NCBI GenBank assembly: GCA_012841065.1
Contig: DUVI01000019.1
Location: 1-40,565, forward strand
From: Bacillota bacterium
Lineage (GTDB): Bacteria; Bacillota; Sulfobacillia; Fermentithermobacillales; Fermentithermobacillaceae
DNA: 40,565 nt
Direction: 5' to 3'
The notes below the pieces were generated by a model, which had not been told where the DNA came from, searched no databases, and worked only from the letters and a program-made list of their open reading frames with translations. The position numbers and the translations under genes are program-made. Positions 34,411-40,565 of the stretch are shown here, piece after piece (position 1 is the stretch's first letter; each line of letters starts with the position of its first letter).

Positions 34411-34439
34411 TATGCTGCTTCGGGCTCTGGACTGTTACA

Positions 34440-34664
<225 letters not shown>

Positions 34665-34675
34665 CTACGATAGTG

Positions 34676-34698
34676 ATTATAACACAACCCTCAGGGTT
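34676..34698 (-). promoter_or_regulatory. Extended -10 promoter of the ferredoxin gene with overlapping inverted repeat
   Basis: The minus strand has TGTTATAAT, a perfect -10 (34676-34681) with the TGn extension, but no good -35. AACCC (34686-34690) and GGGTT (34694-34698) form a small inverted repeat in the spacer, a possible operator or the weak terminator of the gene before. Confidence 0.5.
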
Positions 34699-34717
34699 CA
34701 GTAGTAAGACAAATCAG

Positions 34718-35419
34718 CTATTTTAGCTTGGCCGCTTTGAGGGCATTGCTCACCGCTTGTATCCACTTTTGGGAACTGTTTGTAGCCCCGCTGTACGTAT
34801 CCACTTCAGGGCTGTTCTTCTCGACGATGGCCTTTTCCAGATGTTCCTTTGCCTGAAGTACGGTTGTGTATGGATAGGTAGCGTAATCCCTAAACTTGTC
34901 GTCGGCAGTTACCTCCATCAGCCGGACGCTCCTGATTTGGTCTTGTTCAATGGTAACCATGGCGATGCCATAACCGTTGTCATCACTCTCAGACCGGCCC
35001 ATGAAAGTGCCATCAAAATACTCTGTTGTAACTTGAGGGGTTTTCCTTGCCTTTTCCAATGCGAAAGACACTGCGGTCATATACTTATTCGACGACGCCG
35101 TAGCACCGCTGTAAGCTTCAATGTTGGCATCTTGCCTACCGGTAAAACGGCCTGGCAATTCCTTAAAGGCCTCTCTGGCCGGCTGATAACTATGCGACTC
35201 CATATCCTTTTCCTGTGCCAAAGAGTTGAACTCGGTAAGTTCGACTTCCACAATCGTGTCGTCTTTTACAGTAACTTCGGCGACGGCATAGCCGTTGTCA
35301 TCGGAAGTGGATACGCCGGTATACGTGCCATCATTAAACACCTTTGGCCCACAACCGGCCAGCAACATGATGAGCACCAAGCCTAGTGCCAATAGCCCGA
35401 TTGATTTTCGATTTGTCAT
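34718..35419 (-). CDS. Lipoprotein with two FMN-binding domains
   Basis: From ATG at 35417-35419, seven bases after AGGAGGGG, the protein has 233 residues. It starts with a lipoprotein signal peptide with LLAGC (Cys23), followed by two repeats of an FMN_bind domain: DGTYTGVSTSDDNGYAVAEV with EAYSGATASS, and DGTFMGRSESDDNGYGIAMV with DTYSGATNSS. The SGAT-type motifs are where the flavin transferase ApbE attaches FMN to threonine in related proteins, so this is likely an extracytoplasmic electron carrier. No apbE or Rnf gene is in the window. The two domains appear to be an internal duplication. Confidence 0.9.
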   Translation of the reverse strand: MTNRKSIGLLALGLVLIMLLAGCGPKVFNDGTYTGVSTSDDNGYAVAEVTVKDDTIVEVELTEFNSLAQEKDMESHSYQPAREAFKELPGRFTGRQDANIEAYSGATASSNKYMTAVSFALEKARKTPQVTTEYFDGTFMGRSESDDNGYGIAMVTIEQDQIRSVRLMEVTADDKFRDYATYPYTTVLQAKEHLEKAIVEKNSPEVDTYSGATNSSQKWIQAVSNALKAAKLK

Positions 35420-35786
35420 CGCTACCCCTCCTATGCATTGCTGAAACGGATATCTGATCAAATCATGCCCTCCGTACAGAATATAATAAGCATGCGAAAT
35501 TCATGTTCAAGCCTGAATGTTCAAGCCTGAATAGAAATCTTCACCATTAGCCATAACTCGATATTTTTCGAGAGAACAGGGTATCAGCCGGTTGGCGTGG
35601 ATGCCTGTTTATGCAGGGGGAATCTCTAAACCCTGTAACAGGTGTATCTGTTTTGGGAAACCAGTTTTTGTCACCGTGTGTCGAACGAATCCCAGTTGTC
35701 CACAAGGGTTTCCACAGCAAGCTCAGAGAATGAAGACCACTACATTTTTTAGTAATGGCCAATTGACATTGAACAGGAGGATCACA
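35420..35786. other. Non-coding divergent region between FMN-lipoprotein and small unknown gene
   Basis: About 365 bases. On the minus strand TTGAAC, 16 bases, TATTAT (near 35485-35512) is a promoter candidate for the lipoprotein. The -35 part lies in a tandem repeat (35505-35532). No promoter stands out for the plus-strand gene. Open frames in this stretch look non-coding. Confidence 0.55.
35505..35532. repeat. Tandem 14-bp repeat overlapping a promoter
   Basis: TGTTCAAGCCTGAA occurs twice head to tail without change (35505-35518 and 35519-35532). The nearer copy supplies the TTGAAC -35 element of the lipoprotein promoter candidate, so the repeats may be regulator sites. Confidence 0.55.
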
Positions 35787-36125
35787 ATGACAAGAACATC
35801 CGTGAAAAGAAGCACGCGAAGCTATTGCCAGGATGGGCGGGAATTCGTGATTCATTATGAACTTGAAACTCACACGGTGCAGAAAACCTGCCTGATCAGG
35901 GCCCACCTGGAAGAAATACCGGCAGACGGACAATGCGCGGAAACTTCTTCGACAAGTGTTGAAGTCTTGTGCCCATATCGTGAGCTCGGGGAAAGATTGT
36001 TTGACCTTATAAACAACGCCCCTGACCCAGTCTTCCCGGTACACCTGCCTGAAATTGTACGCGATCAGATTTCCTGCACCTTGCTTGACAACCTTCGCGT
36101 TACCTTGAAGACAAATCCCTTGTGA
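35787..36125 (+). CDS. Small cysteine-containing protein of unknown function
   Basis: A 112-residue soluble protein starting at ATG 35787, six bases after a perfect AGGAGG. I do not recognise it. It has no membrane segment; it includes five cysteines (CQDG, KTCLIR, GQCAE, VLCPYRELG, ISCTLLDN) and a C-terminal half that looks helical (ELGERLFDLINN). Extra sequence upstream in frame lacks coding character. Its 3' end overlaps the 3' end of the NYN gene on the other strand by 26 bases. Confidence 0.65.
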   Translation: MTRTSVKRSTRSYCQDGREFVIHYELETHTVQKTCLIRAHLEEIPADGQCAETSSTSVEVLCPYRELGERLFDLINNAPDPVFPVHLPEIVRDQISCTLLDNLRVTLKTNPL

Positions 36126-36720
36126 TCTTAGGCAAGATGTCATGAAGCTCTATGAACTCATCGGCGGCATCAACAAGCCCATCAGCTGCTTTAAAGTTAC
36201 AGTTGGCATAAGCATCCGGATGTTGTGTCGACAGCACCTGGACCCGGACGCCGTGCTTGGCCACGGCGCGAATTAGCGGGACAAAATCGCCGTCGCCTGA
36301 ACACAGGATGAACTTGTCGCAACGGTCAACCAGCGAAAACATATCGATGGCAAGTTCAAGGTCCAGATCGGCCTTTATGGTGCCGCCAGCAAACACCTTC
36401 AAAGGTTTGAGTACAACCATATAACCGTTCCGGTTTAGGAACCTGTAAAATGACTGAGAGCGGCGCCTTTGGTTTTCAAGATCTTCCCTCAGAGTCTCCG
36501 GATCGTCAGTAGATGCTAATTTGACATACTGGTCGATTGATTCAACAGTCCACTCACCTGTGTAGTAATAGGCCCTAATAAGGATGCTTCCTTGAGATAG
36601 GTAATTGAGCAGTTTGATGAAATCAACCTGGATTCCAAAGGCATCATAGGTGGCATACTTGAAGTTCCAACCATCCACAAATATCGCTATTCGTGGAGGG
36701 GACGAACCGTATGTAGACAT
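36100..36720 (-). CDS. NYN domain (LabA/PIN-like) protein, probable RNase
   Basis: A 206-residue protein with the NYN-fold acidic site: IFVDGWNF (Asp16), KADLDLELAIDM (Asp118, Asp126) and LCSGDGDFVPLI (Asp143, Asp145). NYN proteins of the LabA/DUF88 group are predicted metal-dependent ribonucleases, but substrates are mostly unknown. The start is ATG at 36718-36720 after AGGAGG at nine bases. It lies 78 bases downstream of tRNA-Arg without an obvious terminator between, so it may be on the tRNA transcript. Confidence 0.88.
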   Translation of the reverse strand: MSTYGSSPPRIAIFVDGWNFKYATYDAFGIQVDFIKLLNYLSQGSILIRAYYYTGEWTVESIDQYVKLASTDDPETLREDLENQRRRSQSFYRFLNRNGYMVVLKPLKVFAGGTIKADLDLELAIDMFSLVDRCDKFILCSGDGDFVPLIRAVAKHGVRVQVLSTQHPDAYANCNFKAADGLVDAADEFIELHDILPKITRDLSSR

Positions 36721-36798
36721 ATAATGTTTCCTCCTATTGCTTGCAGAATGATTTCAGCATCTTTTAAAGTCTGTCTGTATTTGACCGGCTTAATGGGG

Positions 36799-36875
36799 TG
36801 GTGCGCCCGGCGCGAATCGAACGCGCAGCCTTTGGCTCCGGAGGCCAACGCTCTGTCCGTTTGAGCTACGGGCGC
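36799..36875 (-). tRNA. tRNA-Arg (anticodon CCG)
   Basis: A full cloverleaf: acceptor GCGCCCG paired with CGGGCGC, D stem GCTC/GAGC, anticodon stem TTGGC/GCCAA with loop CTCCGGA, T stem GCGCG/CGCGC with loop TTCGATT. The anticodon CCG is at 36839-36841 and reads CGG codons. The 3' CCA is encoded (36799-36801). Confidence 0.97.
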
Positions 36876-36893
36876 ATGTACGTGGCTAAATGA

Positions 36894-36922
36894 ATTATAC
36901 ATCTAGCCTTGCAGAAACACAA
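36894..36922 (-). promoter_or_regulatory. SigA promoter of tRNA-Arg
   Basis: On the minus strand TTGTGT (36917-36922), 17 bases, TATAAT (36894-36899, perfect), placing the transcription start about a dozen bases before the tRNA. Confidence 0.72.
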
Positions 36923-36928
36923 CTTCTA

Positions 36929-37201
36929 CTACACCCGGCCCGTTAGCATTAACAAACCAATTATTACAAAAGCTCCGCCGGCACAGTACTTTATGATATG
37001 CCCTGGAACAACCCGGTAGAGGGCATCACCGACTAATACACCGATAAAGGAAGACAGAACCAATGCAATTGCCGAACCGAGAAACACACTCCACGGTGTC
37101 TTCTTGGAAGCTGCCAGCATCATGGTGGAAAGCTGCGTTTTATCTCCCAATTCGGCCAGAAACACTACGGTGAAGGTAGAAAGCATGGTTTGCCAGTCCA
37201 T
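36929..37201 (-). CDS. Half-size TMEM165/GDT1 (UPF0016) family protein
   Basis: A 90-residue membrane protein with about three spans and the family metal motif ELGDKTQ (residues 17-23). The family transports manganese or calcium; most bacterial members carry two copies of the motif in about 190 residues, but single-domain forms exist and probably pair up. The ATG at 37199-37201 has no good ribosome site; a GAGCC/GGCTC hairpin is just before it, with AAAGGGGG further up. A minus-strand promoter candidate (TGGACG, 16 bases, TATAGA) is near 37265-37290. I do not see a clear yybP-ykoY riboswitch. Confidence 0.85.
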   Translation of the reverse strand: MDWQTMLSTFTVVFLAELGDKTQLSTMMLAASKKTPWSVFLGSAIALVLSSFIGVLVGDALYRVVPGHIIKYCAGGAFVIIGLLMLTGRV

Positions 37202-37320
37202 GTTATGAGAGCCAAAGCCGGCTCCGATCCCCCTTTACTGCCAGTCAAATCATTACCCTATTCTATATCGATCTTATCCGGCACGTCCACACAACCATAG
37301 CCTTATTTGAAGAGATTCAT

Positions 37321-39306
37321 TCACACAGCCAGTCTGCGTTCACCCGTGCGCGGGGTTTTCGCCCACGCCTTGGGTTCTCTTCCAACAGCCTTAAGCACCA
37401 ATGCTGCGGTATAAGGCACAGGAAACATGAATGCCGCCAGAGGCAATAGCAGCAGCCCGAGATACACCACTAGCCAACTGCCAATGCCGTCGGGCTCATG
37501 GGAGGTATCCAAATAGCAGCTGTACCGTCTAAACGCATAAACCGTAAATCCAAGGTAAACCGCTGAAAACACACTAAGCATCCAGCGCCCGGCAGGCGGC
37601 ACTATGTGCGGGTCAAGCATGTTCTTGCAGTGCAAAAACATCGCGACGGGAGGTACAAAAGTTGCCAGTTGATATGCAACCCATTCCACCTGTCCCTTTA
37701 CGATAAGGCGTGTCTTGATCTTGTTTCTTTCATAAGGTTCGCCCATTTGCTCATCCTCCAATTTGTCTACTACTTGAAGGTGGCCTGTACCCCAACGTAA
37801 CCTCTGTTTGAAAAAAGCTTTGAAGTTGGGTGGTGTCTGCTCAGAAGAATGGTAGGGCAGGTACTCAGGCCAGGCAGAGTTCAGCAGGTAAGCTCTCACC
37901 CCAAGTTCCAAATCTTCGGTAAGTACTGTATAGTCCCAACCACCGATATCCAACAACAGCGTCTTTTCAACAAATACGTTTGTACCTCCTACAAAAGGCA
38001 ATCTGCGGAACAGCCAAGGCAGGTACCAATCGTGAGATATTGCCTGATATAACGCGGCAATCCTGCAAAAAGGGCTCATGCTGTAGAAGTTCCTGACCTG
38101 AAATACAGGCCCTTGAAGTACCCGGGAAGCTTTAGTGTCGAGCAAGCGCCGATATCCGACGTACAAGAGCACCTCACTGTGGGGCCTGCTTTCGGCATCG
38201 TAGAACCCGCAAATCTCTGAACGGGAATCCAGGAAACTTAACCCCCAGTTAAGTGCCCTGCCCTTTGTTGACGGTACGCTCCTGCCGGTTCTCACCCCGC
38301 CCAACCTGCCTTCAAAATCATAGGGCACAACGATGTGCTTCACTCTGGGATGGCTGACGTGTTGGTGCCTCAGGTCTGCTTGCACTGAGGCCACAACTTC
38401 TTGCGTGGTGGGATACATATCCTTTAGTGCCGCAGTCAATTTGTGCTGCAGGGCCTGGGTCTTAGCTGCACTCTTGAGTTCAGTAGCTACCCTGGCAGCT
38501 ATGAATTCTGTCATGCGCAGAATTATGTCCTGGGTGAGCTCGTGGTTTGCCCTGGCAGTATGATTGATAGCTTTCTTCAGAACAGGGTAGCTCCTGTCAT
38601 CGAAAAGCTGGGTATAGGCTGCCAGCACCGGCATGGATACAGCAAGGGAGGCAGGGTAAATCCTGTCTACATCCAACTCAGACAGCCACGGACATGTGGA
38701 CTTGACAATGCCCCGGAGGGTTTTCATTTTGGGGGTTCCCTTGCAGTTCATAATCTCGATTGAAATGTCTCTTACGATCACTTGACGTTCCCTGGCAGGA
38801 AGCAGGCACAGTTCAGGAATCCCCAGGGAATAGCCGTCTTCGAATTTCTTGGACAGGAACTCAGCAAGAGCGAGATCGCTGAGGACGGCAATTATAGCTT
38901 CCCTGGCTTTCTGCGAGATTTCAGACCCGTTCCGGTGTTTTTGTACAAGGTTGTGTACCTCTCTTATGATCTTCTGCCTTTCATCGCGGGTTCCCTGGGT
39001 TTCTTTTTCATCCGTGACGATGAGGATTTCAAACGAGTTCTTGGGATATCTGAGGGATACCAGGTGTCTTATGGTGTTTTCGATCACAGCAGCCTCATTC
39101 CTGGCAGGCACAAGCACGCTTATGAACGGGACTTGCTTGCCAACCTTGTGTGCAAGGTCCACAAGGTCTTCCTCAGTGATACTCGGCCTTCTGTTCCAAT
39201 ACTTCCTTTCGCTGTAATGCTTCCATACAAAGAACCGGGCAAAAAGCAAAAAAAACAACAGGTATACTGAAAACGCTATAACATACAGGGTCTCGGCTGT
39301 TGTCAT
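37321..39306 (-). CDS. Family 2 glycosyltransferase with a large internal insertion
   Basis: A 661-residue membrane protein: one N-terminal span (8-28), a GT-A catalytic domain, and three to four C-terminal spans (about 540-640). ISVLVPARNEAAVIENTI (62-79) and ILIVTDE (94-100) are the nucleotide-binding strands; GFYDAESRP (Asp370) is the DxD-like site, TEDLELG (463-469) the base region and QRLRW (501-505) the Q/RxxRW motif of processive enzymes. About 215 mainly helical residues (103-318) separate ILIVTDE from the strand VKHIVVPYD, where most relatives have about 25. The ATG at 39304-39306 has GGAGG 13 bases upstream. The product polymer is unknown. There is no neighbouring synthase partner. 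Confidence 0.87.
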   Translation of the reverse strand: MTTAETLYVIAFSVYLLFFLLFARFFVWKHYSERKYWNRRPSITEEDLVDLAHKVGKQVPFISVLVPARNEAAVIENTIRHLVSLRYPKNSFEILIVTDEKETQGTRDERQKIIREVHNLVQKHRNGSEISQKAREAIIAVLSDLALAEFLSKKFEDGYSLGIPELCLLPARERQVIVRDISIEIMNCKGTPKMKTLRGIVKSTCPWLSELDVDRIYPASLAVSMPVLAAYTQLFDDRSYPVLKKAINHTARANHELTQDIILRMTEFIAARVATELKSAAKTQALQHKLTAALKDMYPTTQEVVASVQADLRHQHVSHPRVKHIVVPYDFEGRLGGVRTGRSVPSTKGRALNWGLSFLDSRSEICGFYDAESRPHSEVLLYVGYRRLLDTKASRVLQGPVFQVRNFYSMSPFCRIAALYQAISHDWYLPWLFRRLPFVGGTNVFVEKTLLLDIGGWDYTVLTEDLELGVRAYLLNSAWPEYLPYHSSEQTPPNFKAFFKQRLRWGTGHLQVVDKLEDEQMGEPYERNKIKTRLIVKGQVEWVAYQLATFVPPVAMFLHCKNMLDPHIVPPAGRWMLSVFSAVYLGFTVYAFRRYSCYLDTSHEPDGIGSWLVVYLGLLLLPLAAFMFPVPYTAALVLKAVGREPKAWAKTPRTGERRLAV

Positions 39307-39402
39307 TCCCTACGCGGGCCTCCTCTTATGTTACTGGCGAGCGGTTTATCTTCGCCCAAATTAGTGTTGCGCTAGATCCCGCGGACTATTCGTCTGAAGA
39401 GG

Positions 39403-39432
39403 AAAGGAGCGGTCCAATCCGGCCGCTCCTTT
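39403..39432 (-). terminator. Terminator of the GTPase gene
   Basis: AAAGGAGCGG (39403-39412) and CCGCTCCTTT (39423-39432) form a perfect 10-bp stem with a ten-base loop, about 50 bases past the GTPase stop. On the minus strand CCTTTCCTCTT follows. Confidence 0.75.
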
Positions 39433-39483
39433 ACACGCTGAGCCTAACCCCGTTCAATTGGGTTCGGGTGGAATCGCCTCGTC

Positions 39484-40565
39484 TCAGAGGATACCGCCGA
39501 CCATCTTGATTGCATCCTCCAAGCCAGGTGTTCCAACCTCCTGAAGTTCATACCTTACCCGCAGTGACGGCTTTTCGATCTTCATTACCCTACGGAGGTC
39601 AATGGGCGTAGCGATTATCACCAGGTCGCAGTCAACGCTGTTGGCAGTCTCCTCAAGTTCTTTAACCTGCTTGGGTGAATACCCCATGGCAGGCAGCAAG
39701 GAACCGATGTGGGGGTAGGTTTCAAAGGTTTCTTTGATGCTTCCCACAGCCCAAGGCCTGGGATCAACAGTTTCAGCAGCTCCCCACTTCCTGGCGGCAA
39801 TCATCCCTGCCCCGTACGGCATTTCTCCGTGAGTAAGAGTCGGGCCGTCCTCGATGACCAGGACTTTCTTGCCTGTAATCTCCTGAGGATTGCCGACGAT
39901 GAGCGGAGAGGCGGCTTCGACAATTATCGCTTTGGGACATATCTCCCTTACTGTGTTGCGCAGCTCATCCACATGCCTGGGATCAGCTGTGTCAATCTTG
40001 TTGATAACTACGATATCTGCCATCCTGAGGTTGGCTTCTCCGGGATGATACAGCATCTCGTGGCCCGGCCTATGAGGATCCACAAGCACAATGTGGCAGT
40101 CGGTTTGATAGAAGGGTACATCGTTGTTTCCTCCGTCCCAGAGTATAACGTCAGCTTCTGCTTCGGCCCGTTTCAGTATCTCTGCGTAATCCACTCCTGC
40201 ATAAACTACAATTCCCTGGTCAATGTGAGGTTCGTACTCTTCTCTTTCCTCAATAGTGCACTTGTGAACGTCAAGATCCTCATAGGTGGCAAACCTCTGC
40301 CAGATCTGCTCCTCAAGGTTTCCGTAAGGCATGGGGTGGCGGATCACGGCAACCTTCTTGCCGGCAGCTTCAAGGATTCCTGCCACTCTCCTGGTGGTCT
40401 GGCTCTTTCCCACTCCGGTCCTTACCGCACAAACTGAAATAACGGGTTTGTTTGACTTAAGCGCGGTAGAATCGAACCCAAGCAGTTTGAAATCTGACCC
40501 TTTAGCCAAGACCATTGATGCCTTGTGCATAAGGTCAACATGGGAGATGTCGCTGTAAGAAAACA
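39484..40565 (-). CDS. GTPase of the cyclic 2,3-diphosphoglycerate synthase-like family (5' end cut by window edge)
   Basis: The frame stays open to the right edge, and FSYSDISHVDLMHKASMV upstream of the first ATG is what I recall of the family, so the start lies outside. The part visible has about 360 residues. The P-loop is RTGVGKSQTTRR, followed by VIRHPMPYGNL, ILWDGGNNDVPF (Walker B-like) and VVINKID. COG2403-type proteins resemble the archaeal cyclic 2,3-diphosphoglycerate synthetase, but in bacteria the function is not established. It ends before the hairpin at 39403-39432. Confidence 0.88.
   Translation of the reverse strand, partial: FSYSDISHVDLMHKASMVLAKGSDFKLLGFDSTALKSNKPVISVCAVRTGVGKSQTTRRVAGILEAAGKKVAVIRHPMPYGNLEEQIWQRFATYEDLDVHKCTIEEREEYEPHIDQGIVVYAGVDYAEILKRAEAEADVILWDGGNNDVPFYQTDCHIVLVDPHRPGHEMLYHPGEANLRMADIVVINKIDTADPRHVDELRNTVREICPKAIIVEAASPLIVGNPQEITGKKVLVIEDGPTLTHGEMPYGAGMIAARKWGAAETVDPRPWAVGSIKETFETYPHIGSLLPAMGYSPKQVKELEETANSVDCDLVIIATPIDLRRVMKIEKPSLRVRYELQEVGTPGLEDAIKMVGGIL

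Noticed and set aside
35547-36143. Minus-strand open frame of 198 codons
   Set aside because: It lies across the plus-strand 112-residue gene and the non-coding region, has no ribosome site, and reads as low-quality protein (many Cys, His, Arg, Ser).

Overview
The window looks like chromosomal DNA of an anaerobic, spore-forming member of the Bacillota (Clostridia-like in the broad sense). Evidence: a spoIVFA-spoIVFB pair next to the TIGR03960-type radical SAM gene (a typical Firmicutes division/sporulation neighbourhood), a Thermotoga/Clostridia-type single-cluster ferredoxin, a cheD/cheX-type chemotaxis operon, strong AGGAGG ribosome binding sites, and frequent TTG and GTG starts. No phage, insertion sequence or CRISPR array was seen. 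A lineage below phylum cannot be fixed from the sequence alone.

Layout. 1-3.8 kb (minus): spoIVFA-like gene, spoIVFB, and a radical SAM gene running off the left edge. 3.9-5.0 kb (plus): a coupled pair, one unknown protein and one Nudix protein. 5.1-8.2 kb (minus): a four-gene operon of membrane proteins headed by a protein I place in the DUF6754 family; none has a known function. It ends in a strong 12-bp stem hairpin and is the best candidate here for an undescribed system. 8.6-9.0 kb (plus): a NusG-domain-II protein. 9.0-18.0 kb (minus): a nine-gene purine operon, hpt, NCS2 purine permease, purE, purF, purM, purN, purH, purD and queT, which joins salvage, uptake and de novo synthesis. 18.2 kb (plus): a small PspC-domain protein. 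18.5-21.9 kb (minus): an orphan glmL followed by two coupled genes of unknown function. 22.2-23.7 kb (plus): guaB.

23.7-31.0 kb (minus): chemotaxis operon cheW-cheA-cheD-cheY-cheB-cheR-cheX with a candidate sigma-D promoter, followed by a membrane-anchored DUF4015 glycosidase-like gene. 31.2-35.4 kb (minus): a membrane-anchored GH18-like protein, an M19 dipeptidase, a ferredoxin and a two-domain FMN-binding lipoprotein. 35.8-39.3 kb: a small unknown plus-strand gene, then on the minus strand a NYN-domain protein, tRNA-Arg(CCG), a half-size TMEM165/UPF0016 protein and a family 2 glycosyltransferase with a very large internal insertion. 39.5 kb to the right edge (minus): a GTPase of the cyclic 2,3-diphosphoglycerate synthase-like family, cut by the edge.

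The main themes are purine nucleotide supply (the hpt-pur operon plus guaB, which takes IMP towards GMP), chemotaxis signalling, sporulation/cell envelope functions, and two uncharacterised gene sets (the DUF6754 operon and the glmL operon). Many start codons were moved from the longest open frame to the codon best supported by a ribosome binding site and by family N-termini; these choices are stated per gene. All family assignments are from memory of motifs, not from searches.
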